Assembly: GCF_014647795.1 (NCBI RefSeq)
Contig: NZ_BMPW01000038.1
Span: 1-58,476, forward strand
Direction: 5' to 3'
Length of the DNA stretch: 58,476 nucleotides
Source: Actinoplanes campanulatus
GTDB taxonomy: Bacteria; Actinomycetota; Actinomycetes; Mycobacteriales; Micromonosporaceae
Both the position numbers and the translations under genes were made by a program. Below are positions 49,641 through 58,149 of this stretch, piece by piece. Numbering within the stretch: the first letter of the stretch is position 1; each line of letters starts with the position of its first letter. The notes under the pieces were generated by a model. That model was given only the letters and a program-made list of their open reading frames with translations, ran no database searches and was not told where the DNA came from.

Positions 49641-50246
49641 TCAGTGAGTGCCGTCCATTCGCCGCATCCGATAGGCGACGTCCCCGGCCAGATCCTCGCG
49701 CCGTCGCCGGGCCTCCTCGCCGAGCTCCTCGATCCGGGCCAGCGCCTTGGCCCGCTTGTCGTCCAGGCTGTTCACCCGTTCGGCGTACGCGTGCCGGGCG
49801 TCGGCGACCACCGTGGAGGCCCGCAGCTCCGCATCGCTGACCAGCAGGCTCGCCTCGACGGATGCCTTCTTCAGCAGTTCGTCCGCCTCCTGCCGGGCCT
49901 CGGCCAGGCGCTCGTCGGCGGTGCGCTGGGCCAGCCGCAGCAACTGCGGCGAGACCGGGGTGGGCGACGCCCGTGCGGCCGCGGCCCGCGCCTGCTCCAG
50001 TTCGGCTCGCAGGGCGGCGGCCCGCTCCTGCGCCCGGGCGCACTTGCGTTCCAGTTTGCGCAGGTGCCCGGCCAGGTCGTCGTATTCGAGCCGTTCCGCG
50101 AGCGCCCGATTCTCGGCGGCGAGCCGCTGCATCTCCCCGGCCACGTCGTCGAGGAACCGGTTGACCTCACCCTCGTGATATCCGCGCGCGCCGGCCGGTG
50201 GCTCCCGGAACTCGACCTTGCCGACATCGGCGGGAGTGAATGACAC
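49641..50246 (-). CDS. DivIVA-domain coiled-coil protein
   Basis: A protein of about 201 residues. I chose the GTG at 50246 with AAGG 11 bases upstream; GTGs at 50258 and 50267 are alternatives. It starts with a DivIVA-type membrane-binding segment (FTPADVGKVEFREPP, then GYHEGEVNRFLDDVAGEMQRLAAENRAL). A long coiled coil rich in Ala, Glu, Leu and Arg follows to the end (ERLAEARQEADELLKKASVEA, KRAKALARIEELGEEARRRRED). Such proteins mark curved membrane at poles or tips and recruit cell-wall or septum factors. It is shorter than canonical polar DivIVA and stands alone, so it is a paralogue with an unknown partner. Confidence 0.8.
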   Translation of the reverse strand: MSFTPADVGKVEFREPPAGARGYHEGEVNRFLDDVAGEMQRLAAENRALAERLEYDDLAGHLRKLERKCARAQERAAALRAELEQARAAAARASPTPVSPQLLRLAQRTADERLAEARQEADELLKKASVEASLLVSDAELRASTVVADARHAYAERVNSLDDKRAKALARIEELGEEARRRREDLAGDVAYRMRRMDGTH

Positions 50247-50527
50247 GGAGGGGTCCACCTTTCTCACCGGAAGCACGTGGACGACAGTCAGATGCGGGGT
50301 GTGCACGTTCCCATAGGACCTTTGAACGGTCGCTTCAGGTCGTGCGCAACTCATGCCTCCGGAGGGGCGCCAAGGTGTCCGAACGACGCGTAGTGACGAA
50401 TCCCACCACAACGCGTCGTCAGGAAGTAGACGCGACCCTCCCATCAATGTCAACACCACGTATCCGGAAGAGCTCCTCACAGTGATCGCGGGCCGAACCG
50501 GTTCCGCCCTTCGGGCCAGAACGGAGG

Positions 50528-50988
50528 TCAGCGGGTCAGATCGGCCACCACGCAGGCGATGTTGTCGGACGCGCCGGCCGCGTACGCCAGCTCGATCAGC
50601 CGGTCCACCGCCGGCCCGCAGCCGGGCTCCGCGGCCAGGGTGTCGCGCAGCGCGGCCGGGGACACGACGCTGGACAGGCCGTCGGAGCAGAGCAGATAGC
50701 GGTCGCCGGGCAGAGCGGTCAGTGTGGTGGCCGGCCGGTCGTCGCCGACGCCGAGCCCGCGTACCGGTCCCGGTCGCACACCGTGCGGATGGCGGCCAGG
50801 GGCATGCCCAGCCGGCGCAACCGGGCGATCAGCAGCGCCCGTTCCCGCTGGTCCGGGTGGTAGAACCGGTAGCCGGACTCGGGGTCGACCGCGGCCGGCG
50901 GCAGCAGGCCCAGCTCGTCGTAGAGCCGCAGCGCCTTCGGCGTCATCCGGACCGTACGGGCGAACGCCCCGATCGTCAGCAGGCCCAC
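50528..50988 (-). pseudogene. decayed MerR-PP2C fusion regulator
   Basis: From a GTG at 50988 (AGGAGG six bases upstream) the frame reads a MerR DNA-binding domain: [27 protein letters not shown] and [27 protein letters not shown]. At about 50780 the sense moves to another frame, where the C-terminal end of a PP2C phosphatase appears ([39 protein letters not shown]). MerR regulators fused to a PP2C domain exist in actinomycetes. Here most of the phosphatase is deleted and the junction is out of frame, so the DNA-binding part may still be made, but the fusion is dead. Confidence 0.65.
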
Positions 50989-51116
50989 CCGTCCTCCTCT
51001 GCACAGCGGCCCTTCCCGGCCATCTTTTTCCCTCTCCCGGCGCTTCCGCTTTGACAAGATTGTCGTGGACACTCGTGCGCCCGCCGCGAGTGCCGAGACG
51101 ACAGAGGTGAGCTGCG

Positions 51117-53141
51117 GTGGCGGACCGGAACGACGACCTCCCCCCGCTCACGATCCTGGACAGCGCGGCTCTGCTGGACAGCGTTCAGGAGGCGTTCTTC
51201 GCCATCGATCCGGAGGGCGTGGTGCGCGGTTTCAACCGGGCCGCCGAGGAACTGCTCGGGATGACCGCGGCCGAGGTGTGCGGCCGCCGCCTGGACGACA
51301 CCCCGTTCCGGCCGGAGTACGGTGACCAGCCGATCAGCGCCGCCCTGGGCCGGCTCTTCAGCGCCCGGCCGAAACGCCCGGTGGTCCGCAAGCTCACCGT
51401 CCGGCACAGCGACGGGCGCCGTCTGGAGACCCGGGCCGCGATGTCCGTGGTGCATGGTTCGGCCGGACCGCTGGCCTGCGTCTTCGTGACGGATCTGTCG
51501 TCGCTGGCGGCCGCCGAGGACGCCGTGGAACGGCACAACGCGTTCCTGACCGCCCTGCTCGACAGCCTCTCGGTCGGGGTGGTCGCCTGCGACGACATCG
51601 GCCGGGTCATCCTGGTCAACCGGGAGATGCGCCGGGTGCACAACGACCCCGAGGACGGTCCGGTGCCCGCCGATGTGTCGGTGACCCACCCGAAACACCT
51701 CTTCGACATGGACCTGAATCCGGTGGTCTGGGAGCAGACGCCGCTCATGCGTGCCTGGCGCGGCGAACGGCTCGCCGCCGAGGACGTCGTGATCCGGGTT
51801 CCGGGCCGGCGCAGCCGCGTCTTTGCCACCACCGCCCAGCCGATCACCGGCCGCGACGGCCGCCGGCTCGGCGCGGTCACCGTCGCGCACGAGATCACCG
51901 AACAACGGCACGCCGATCGGTTCCGCGTCTGCCACCGCGAGGTGGAGCAGGCGCTACGCCGCTCGACGTCGATCGCCGAGGCGGCGCCCGCCATCCTGCG
52001 GGCCGTCACCGGCGCGCTCGGCTGGCCCCGGGCCGAGCTGTTCCTGATCGACGAGCCGTCCGGCAGCCTGCGGTCGGTGGGCGGCTACAGCACCACCGGC
52101 ACGGACACCGACGGCTTCTTCGGGCACGACCCGGTGCGTGGCCGCGGCATCACCGGCCGGGTCTGGGAGTCCGGCGAGGCTCTCTGGGTCGCCGACATCA
52201 GCCGGTCTGCCGACCTGGTCACCGCCCGGGAGCGGGAGCTGGTCGAGATCTGCGTACGGCACGGCATCCGTACCGTCCTGGCCGTCCCGGTCCGCGACGG
52301 CGGCATCGTGCTCGGCGTGCTGACCTGCTACGCCGTGTCGCCGGAGGTGCACGAGGACCTGTTCACCCTGCTGCTCGACGGCATCGCCGCGCAGATCGGC
52401 GTCTACGTGGCCCTGCGCCGCGCCGAGGAGCTGGCCCGGCAGCTCACCCGCTCGCAGAACGACTTCCTCGACCTGGTCGGCCACGAGCTGCGGACCCCGC
52501 TCACCTCGATCACCGCCAACGCCACGATGCTGGCCGAGGAGGCGACCGGGCTCGACGACGAGCAGCGGCAGATGCTGGCCGTCGTCGCCCGCAACACCAC
52601 GGTGCTCCAGCACATCGTCGACACCCTGCTCGACCTGGCCGCGCTGGACTCCGGCCATCACGAACTCCACCGGGCGGCGATCGACCTGGTGACGGTGGTG
52701 ACCGAGGCGGTGGCGGCGTACCGGCCGCGCGCCGTCGGCACCGGGGTCCGGCTGTACGCCGACCTGCCGGAGCGGCTGCGGGCCGACGGTGACGCCGTCC
52801 GGTTGCGCCAGCTCGTCGACGACCTGCTCTCCAACGCGCTCAAGTTCAGCCCGGCCGGCGGCGACGTGCAGGTGACCCTGCGTGCCGTCGACCACCTCGC
52901 CGAGCTGTGCATCGCCGACAACGGCATCGGCACCCCGGAACCGGAACGGGACGAGGTCTTCAACCGCTTCTACCGGGCGGGCAACGTCCGGCATCAGGGC
53001 ATCCCGGGCTTCGGGCTGGGACTGGCCCGGGCCCGGACCATCGTCCGGCTGCACGGCGGCGAGATCAGCCTGCGCCAGCGCCGGCCCACCGGCACCGTCG
53101 TCTGCGTACGCCTGCCGGCCCTCAGCCGACCAGGGGCTTGA
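51117..53141 (+). CDS. PAS-PAS-GAF hybrid sensor histidine kinase (soluble)
   Basis: A 674-residue cytosolic sensor kinase with no membrane helices. Two PAS domains (~15-125, with [15 protein letters not shown]; ~140-265, with [14 protein letters not shown]) are followed by a GAF domain (~275-430, [21 protein letters not shown]). Then come HisKA with the phospho-acceptor in [13 protein letters not shown] (~456) and HATPase_c ([46 protein letters not shown]). The start is the GTG at 51117 with GAGGTGAG upstream. No cognate response regulator is adjacent. Its 3' end overlaps the convergent LLM oxidoreductase gene by 20 bases. The signal may be redox, light or a small ligand. Confidence 0.9.
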   Translation: MADRNDDLPPLTILDSAALLDSVQEAFFAIDPEGVVRGFNRAAEELLGMTAAEVCGRRLDDTPFRPEYGDQPISAALGRLFSARPKRPVVRKLTVRHSDGRRLETRAAMSVVHGSAGPLACVFVTDLSSLAAAEDAVERHNAFLTALLDSLSVGVVACDDIGRVILVNREMRRVHNDPEDGPVPADVSVTHPKHLFDMDLNPVVWEQTPLMRAWRGERLAAEDVVIRVPGRRSRVFATTAQPITGRDGRRLGAVTVAHEITEQRHADRFRVCHREVEQALRRSTSIAEAAPAILRAVTGALGWPRAELFLIDEPSGSLRSVGGYSTTGTDTDGFFGHDPVRGRGITGRVWESGEALWVADISRSADLVTARERELVEICVRHGIRTVLAVPVRDGGIVLGVLTCYAVSPEVHEDLFTLLLDGIAAQIGVYVALRRAEELARQLTRSQNDFLDLVGHELRTPLTSITANATMLAEEATGLDDEQRQMLAVVARNTTVLQHIVDTLLDLAALDSGHHELHRAAIDLVTVVTEAVAAYRPRAVGTGVRLYADLPERLRADGDAVRLRQLVDDLLSNALKFSPAGGDVQVTLRAVDHLAELCIADNGIGTPEPERDEVFNRFYRAGNVRHQGIPGFGLGLARARTIVRLHGGEISLRQRRPTGTVVCVRLPALSRPGA

Positions 53142-54057
53142 GGGCCGCTCCGACCTGGGCGACCACGCCGGGGCGGTGGCCGTTGCGGATCAGGTTGATG
53201 GTGATGCCGTCGATGCCGGCGCCCAGCACCCGCTCGTGCAGCTGCTCGGCGACCTGCTCGGCGGTGCCCAGGAAGGCGCGGTTGCGGCGGTCGTCGGGGA
53301 TGCTCTCGGCAAGCTCCTTGACCTCCTGCTCGGTCTCGCCGACCATCCCCATCACCAGGTAGCTGGTGGCCAGGGTGGCCGGGTCGCGGCCGATCTCCGC
53401 GCAGCGCTCGCGCAGCACGGCGACCTTGCGGGACAGGTCGTCGACGTCGCAGATGATGTTCATGTGGTCGGCGAACCTCGCGGCCAGCCGGAACGTCTTG
53501 CGCTCGCCGCTGCCACCCAGCATGACCGGGATGTGCGGCCGGACCCGCGGGTTGTTCATGGCGCCCCGGGCCGTGTACCACTTCCCGTCGAGGCTGGCCG
53601 GCTCGCCCTTCAGCATCGGCGTGATGATCCGCAGGGCCTCCTCGAGCCGCTCGAACCGCTCGCCGAAGGTGCCGAACTCGAAGCCGTAGTCGTGGTGCTC
53701 GCGCTCGAACCAGCCGGCCCCGATGCCGAGCACGGCCCGGCCCTTGGAGACCACGTCGAGCGTGGTCACGGTCTTGGCGAGAAGAGCGGGATTACGGTAC
53801 GTGTTCCCAGTGACCAGAGTGGACAGCTGGATCGTGGAGGTCGCCGTGGCCAGCGCGCCGAGGGTCGTGTAGGCCTCCAGCATCGCGTGCTCCGCGGGGC
53901 CGATGCCCGGCAGCTGGTAGAGGTGGTCCATCACCAGAACCGTGTCGAAGCCGGACGCCTCGGCCTCGCGGGCCTGCGCCACGACCGTGTCGAACAGCTC
54001 CGCGGCCGGGCCGGGGTAGGTGAAGTTGGGGATCTGGTAGCCGAGCCGGATGCTCAC
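53122..54057 (-). CDS. LLM-class F420-dependent oxidoreductase
   Basis: A 311-residue luciferase-like monooxygenase-fold enzyme, very likely using coenzyme F420. Visible features are RLGYQIPNFTYPG at the start, GFDTVLVMDHLYQ (~38-50), QLSTLVTGNTYRNPALLAKTVTTLDVVSKGRAVLGIGAGWFEREH (~75-120, the cofactor region) and IPVMLGGSGERKTFRLAARFADHMN (~175-200). It starts with the GTG at 54057; GGAG lies six bases upstream. It is divergent from a TetR gene with an operator between, so it is probably induced by the unknown TetR ligand. The substrate is unknown. Confidence 0.9.
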   Translation of the reverse strand: MSIRLGYQIPNFTYPGPAAELFDTVVAQAREAEASGFDTVLVMDHLYQLPGIGPAEHAMLEAYTTLGALATATSTIQLSTLVTGNTYRNPALLAKTVTTLDVVSKGRAVLGIGAGWFEREHHDYGFEFGTFGERFERLEEALRIITPMLKGEPASLDGKWYTARGAMNNPRVRPHIPVMLGGSGERKTFRLAARFADHMNIICDVDDLSRKVAVLRERCAEIGRDPATLATSYLVMGMVGETEQEVKELAESIPDDRRNRAFLGTAEQVAEQLHERVLGAGIDGITINLIRNGHRPGVVAQVGAALKPLVG

Positions 54058-54068
54058 GCCGTCTCCAA

Positions 54069-54098
54069 TGTAAGTGGTCTCTTACTTGCTAATGTAAG
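54069..54098. promoter_or_regulatory. TetR operator, overlapping inverted repeats
   Basis: Three half-sites alternate: GTAAG (54070-54074), its inverse CTTAC (54081-54085), then GTAAG (54094-54098). They give two overlapping palindromes with six- and eight-base centres, both within the 64 bases between the divergent LLM and TetR genes. TACATT (minus strand, 54073-54068), a -10-like box for the LLM gene, overlaps the first half-site. Confidence 0.65.
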
Positions 54099-54121
54099 AG
54101 CCTACTCACATGGAGGCAAGG

Positions 54122-54751
54122 GTGTCGGCGAATCGCGGTTACCACCACGGCGATCTCCGCGCGGCCCTGATCTCCGCCAGCTTCGAGGTGCTCGCCGAGT
54201 GCGGGCTCCAGCGCTTCTCGGTCGCCGCCGTGGCCCGCCGTCTGGGGGTCAGCTCGGCGGCGCCGTACCGGCACTTCCCCGACCGCGGCCACCTGCTCAG
54301 CGCGGTCTCCGCCGCCGCGGCACGCGACCTGCGTACCGCGATCGTGGCCGCCGCCGACGACGCCGGGATCGACCCGGCCGACCGGCTGGCCGCCGCGGCC
54401 GGCGCCTATGTGCGGTATGTCGCCCGCACCGGCGCCGGCCTCCAGGTGATCTACGCCCCCGAGCTGTACCCGCTGGCCGACGACGAACGCCGCGAGCACA
54501 CCCGCGCCCTGATGACCACCATGCTCGACCTGGCCTCAGCCACCGGCACGACGTCGTACGCGGACGCCGTCCTGCTGGTGGAGGCGATGATCGCGGTGGC
54601 GCACGGCTACACCACGCTGTGGTCGGACGGCTTCTTCTCCCGCAACGACATCGGCGCCGGCCAGATCGCGGCCCGGGCCGTCGAGGCCGCCCGGATGGTC
54701 TTGACCACGCCGGAAACCGGGTGTTCGAATCAGATCGTCCAGATCGACTGA
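54122..54751 (+). CDS. TetR-family transcription regulator
   Basis: A 209-residue regulator. I prefer the GTG at 54122, which has GGAGG five bases upstream, over the ATG at 54110, which has none. The DNA-binding domain opens YHHGDLRAALISASFEVLAECG and contains FSVAAVARRLGVSSAAPYRHFPDRGHLL, the typical helix-turn-helix. The C-terminal ligand domain follows with a TetR_C-like helix bundle (VVYAP-type ELYPLADDERREHTRALMTTML). It probably represses itself and the divergent LLM oxidoreductase through the repeats at 54069-54098. Confidence 0.9.
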   Translation: MSANRGYHHGDLRAALISASFEVLAECGLQRFSVAAVARRLGVSSAAPYRHFPDRGHLLSAVSAAAARDLRTAIVAAADDAGIDPADRLAAAAGAYVRYVARTGAGLQVIYAPELYPLADDERREHTRALMTTMLDLASATGTTSYADAVLLVEAMIAVAHGYTTLWSDGFFSRNDIGAGQIAARAVEAARMVLTTPETGCSNQIVQID

Positions 54752-54775
54752 TCTCACTGCGGCGGACGGGGTCGG

Positions 54776-57700
54776 ATGGCTGCCTCTCCCTACAGTCTGG
54801 AAGGCGCGCGCACGATCCTGTCCGGCCCGGACGACGCCTGGACCGGCACCCTCGGCGCCCTGCTCGGCGTCGGCGTGATCGCCGCCGGCCCGGCCGGGCT
54901 CGCCGCCTGGGGCTGGGTCGACCAGAAGAACGAGGTGGTCGGCCTGCTCGCGAAACTGGTCGCGGCGGGCCGCGAGCGGCTGCGCGCCGGCCGCTCCCCG
55001 GAACGCGCCGACGTCCTCGCCGCGACACACACCGCACTGGTGTACGGGGCGTTCTTCGCCGCCGTCCGGGAGACCGTCGGCCCGGTGTACGACCGGATCG
55101 GGCTGACCGAGCAGGACAAGCACCGCCTCACCGACCGGGCCGCCGCCGGACCGGCCCAGGAGCAGCTGACCCAGATCGTCACCACCGTCCCGGTCGCGCT
55201 GCCGTGGGCCGGCTGCGGATTCCGGGCCACCCGGGACACCGTGATCGCCCCGCGCTACCGGGAGCTGGCCGTGCTGTGCGTCCGGTTCTTCCAGAACTTC
55301 GCCGTCTGGGAGCGCGCCGAGGTGCTGAGCCCCGTCCAGCCGCTGATCGAGGACATCGTCGGCCGGGCCGTGCGCCGGTACGACGCCGAGTACAAACTGC
55401 TGGCCGCCGACGTCCGTGAGTTCGAGATCTGGGCGATGCTCGGCGAACACCAGGCCACCCAGGCCACCGCCGGGCAGGCCGTGGAGTCGCTGGCCCGGCT
55501 GGAAAGCCTGATGGTGTCGCTGGCCGGGGCCGGCCGGGAGCAGGCCGGTCAGGTGCGCCGGTTCGTGACCGATTTCAACCGGGCGGCGCTGCGCGAGCCG
55601 CTGGTCGCCGCCGGGGTGTCCGACGACCTTCCGGCGCTGCGGGTGCCGGCCATCGAGGACGGATACCTCAGCCCGGCGTACCGGTGGATGGTGATGACCG
55701 ACGCGGCGGCCCCGGCCGACGAGTCGTGGTGGGAGAAACGCACTCCGCTCGGCCGTGACCTGGACGCCTTCCTGGCCGCCTATTTCTCCTCCCCGCGCAG
55801 CCACGAACGGCCGCTCGTGGTGCTCGGCCACCCCGGCTCGGGCAAGAGCATGTTCACCAAGGTGTGCGCGGCCCGGCTCTCCGGCAGCGACGCCTTCACC
55901 GCCGCCCGGATCCCGCTGCGACAGGTGCCGGACCCGAGCGCCCCCGTCTACCAGCAGGTCGCCGCGGTGCTCGGCAAGGCCACCAACGGGCGGGTCTCCT
56001 GGGCCGAGCTGAGCGACGCGTCCGCCGACGCGACCCGGGTGCTGTTCATCGACGGGCTCGACGAGTTCATGCAGGCATCCGGCACCGCCGAGTCGAACTA
56101 CCTGCAGAACGTGGTCGAGTTCCAGCGCATCGAGCGGCTCGCGTCCCGGCCCGTCGCGGTCATCGTCACCTCCCGCACCCTGGTGGCCGACGTGGCCCGG
56201 ATCCCGGAGGGCTGCCTGGTCATCAAGCTGGAGGATTTCAGCACCGGGCAGGTCGGGGCGTGGCTGGAGATCTGGGAACGGGCGAACCCGTACCTGGGGC
56301 ACAGCGGGCTGGCCGGCATCCCGTCGGCCGCGTCCGTGCTGTCCTACGGCGACATCGCCCACCAGCCGCTGCTGTTGCTGCTGCTGGTGCTGCACGGCGC
56401 CGCCAACGGGCTGCCGCCCATGCAGCGGGACTCCACCCCGGCGCAGATCTACGGCGCCATCCTGCGCCGGTTCATCGAGCGGGAGCTGAACAAGCCGGAC
56501 AGCCCGGCGCGCGCCGGCGACGAGGCCGGGATCCAGGCCGAGCTGTGGCGGCTCGGCATCGCGGCGTTCGGCATGTTCAACCGGGGCAAGCACTACATCG
56601 AGGAGCAGACCCTGCTGGAGGACCTCCAGGCCCTCGACCCGGCGCCCCGCCAGCGGCAGAACGTCCGGCGCGGCGGGGCGCTGAGCGCGGCCCGGCGGGT
56701 CCTCGGCAGGTTCTTCTTCATCCACGCCTCCGAGGTCGACGAGGGGGTGGAGGGGCGCAGCTACGAATTCCTGCACGCCACCTTCGGCGAGTACCTGATC
56801 GCCTACTTCGTGATGACCGAGCTCGCCGAGCTGTGGCGCTCCCGGGACCGCCCGTCGTCGCAGAACTGGGACGACGACCGCCTGTACGCGCTGCTGTCAC
56901 ATCAGACGCTGAACTCCGGCGGCTCGTCGGTGCTGCCGTTCATCGAGCAGCTGCACGCGAGCCCGGAGAGCGCCCGGCGGGCCGGCGACATCCTGCGCGT
57001 GCTGCTGCGCGAGGCCGAGGACCGCTGGGACCGCGGCCGCTACGGCACCTACTCGCCGTCCACCGGCACCTACATGGAGCGGTACGCGATCTACACGGCC
57101 AATCTCCTGCTGCTCCTGCTGCACGTGGAGAGCGACCCGGTGACGCTCGCCTCGATCGTGCCGCCGCCGGAGGACTCCAACGACTGGTGGACCCGGCTGG
57201 TCCGGCTCTGGCAGGGCTACCTGGACGTCGACTTCCTGGACACCATCTCCCCGGAGAGCGAGCCGGACTGGGCCGTCACCCGGGGCGGCGCAACCGCCGC
57301 GCAGCCCGCCGTGCACACCGAGTGGCTGGCGCTGTCCCGCATCGACGCGGTGGTCCTCAACGCCGGCCACGGCGCGGTCGGCAACGAGTACGCGATCGCC
57401 AGCTCGGACCGGGAGATCGAGGCGCTCGGGCAGGCGGCCCGCGCCTACGTCGACCCGGAGGCGTTCTGGGACGGCCGCCGTACCGTCGGCGACCTGATCC
57501 ACGCCGACGAGACCGGCCGCGCCCACCACTACAGCCGGGCGCTGCTGGCCGCGCACGTGGCGCACAGCCCGGAACTGTTCCGGGTCGCCGACGTGACCGC
57601 GCTCGACCCGTTCGCCCTGGAGGCCCGGGTGTCGCCGGACTGGTGGCCGCGTTCCCTGCTGGCCGCCCAGTACCCGGAACTGGGCGACCGGCCGGAGACC

Positions 57701-57955
57701 ACGGCGTACCTGGCTCAGGTGCCGGTGGAGAGCCCCGGTTTCGCGGCCCTGCTGGCCGGGGCCCTGATCTGGGGCGACCGCTGGCCGGCCGGCGCGGATG
57801 TCCTGGCCCGCACCCCCGAGGTGCTGCACGAGGTCGCCGCCGGGCTGCGCCCCTGGATCGACGGGATGGCCGGGCTGACCGACGAGCGGCGGCAGGTCCT
57901 GGTCATCGCCGGCCATCTGGTCGTAGCGATGCGGCGGCTGCTGGTCGAGGGATAG
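54776..57955 (+). CDS. NACHT-domain STAND NTPase, possible defence protein
   Basis: A 1059-residue protein with three parts. Residues 1-340 are helical with no known enzyme motif, beginning SPYSLEGARTILSG and containing a hydrophobic stretch (GALLGVGVIAAGPAGLAAWGWV); they resemble the N-terminal helical domains paired with bacterial NACHT modules. The NTPase spans ~340-640, with Walker A VLGHPGSGKSM (~351), Walker B RVLFIDGLDEF (~423, the NACHT-like DGLDE), and sensor region VIVTSRT (~462). The C-terminal 420 residues are helical with Leu- and Trp-rich stretches, probably the sensing part. STAND NTPases of this type include antiphage proteins (bNACHT/Avs-like); defence is inferred, not shown. 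It lies 24 bases after the TetR gene. Confidence 0.8.
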   Translation: MAASPYSLEGARTILSGPDDAWTGTLGALLGVGVIAAGPAGLAAWGWVDQKNEVVGLLAKLVAAGRERLRAGRSPERADVLAATHTALVYGAFFAAVRETVGPVYDRIGLTEQDKHRLTDRAAAGPAQEQLTQIVTTVPVALPWAGCGFRATRDTVIAPRYRELAVLCVRFFQNFAVWERAEVLSPVQPLIEDIVGRAVRRYDAEYKLLAADVREFEIWAMLGEHQATQATAGQAVESLARLESLMVSLAGAGREQAGQVRRFVTDFNRAALREPLVAAGVSDDLPALRVPAIEDGYLSPAYRWMVMTDAAAPADESWWEKRTPLGRDLDAFLAAYFSSPRSHERPLVVLGHPGSGKSMFTKVCAARLSGSDAFTAARIPLRQVPDPSAPVYQQVAAVLGKATNGRVSWAELSDASADATRVLFIDGLDEFMQASGTAESNYLQNVVEFQRIERLASRPVAVIVTSRTLVADVARIPEGCLVIKLEDFSTGQVGAWLEIWERANPYLGHSGLAGIPSAASVLSYGDIAHQPLLLLLLVLHGAANGLPPMQRDSTPAQIYGAILRRFIERELNKPDSPARAGDEAGIQAELWRLGIAAFGMFNRGKHYIEEQTLLEDLQALDPAPRQRQNVRRGGALSAARRVLGRFFFIHASEVDEGVEGRSYEFLHATFGEYLIAYFVMTELAELWRSRDRPSSQNWDDDRLYALLSHQTLNSGGSSVLPFIEQLHASPESARRAGDILRVLLREAEDRWDRGRYGTYSPSTGTYMERYAIYTANLLLLLLHVESDPVTLASIVPPPEDSNDWWTRLVRLWQGYLDVDFLDTISPESEPDWAVTRGGATAAQPAVHTEWLALSRIDAVVLNAGHGAVGNEYAIASSDREIEALGQAARAYVDPEAFWDGRRTVGDLIHADETGRAHHYSRALLAAHVAHSPELFRVADVTALDPFALEARVSPDWWPRSLLAAQYPELGDRPETTAYLAQVPVESPGFAALLAGALIWGDRWPAGADVLARTPEVLHEVAAGLRPWIDGMAGLTDERRQVLVIAGHLVVAMRRLLVEG

Positions 57956-57974
57956 CGGCTGCCCTTGTCGGCCG

Positions 57975-58145
57975 GGTTTCGTAAACCCTGCCTTTTCGTG
58001 GCCGATCACCCGTGGCGAGTCGTCGGCTCCGGGGTCTGTTTTCGTGCAACCGGGTGGCACCGGTTCAGGTCCCTGGGGTGCAACGCCCGACCTGGAATCT
58101 CTTTCCCATGCCCGGCCGACAACGAGCCGGACTACCGGGGGAGAC
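57975..58145 (+). ncRNA. candidate structured leader, possible ydaO-type (c-di-AMP) riboswitch
   Basis: The 194-base gap before the secreted protein gene holds many short complementary GC segments and phrases that recall actinobacterial ydaO leaders: GGTTTCGTAAACCCTGCC early, then CACCGGTTCAGGTCCCTGGGGTGCAACG, and GCCCGGCCGACAACGAGCC close to the ribosome binding site. In actinobacteria ydaO riboswitches commonly precede secreted cell-wall hydrolase genes, which fits the context. The match is from memory and imperfect. A plain structured leader is the alternative. Confidence 0.35.
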
Positions 58146-58149
58146 TTCT

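Noticed and set aside
51051-51056. TTGACA as promoter of the PAS-GAF kinase
   Set aside because: No -10 box lies 16-19 bases downstream, so the hexamer alone is not convincing.
55864-57984. A 706-residue plus-strand frame inside the NACHT gene
   Set aside because: It is an Arg/Pro/Ala-rich out-of-frame shadow of the NTPase gene, with no ribosome binding site or motif.
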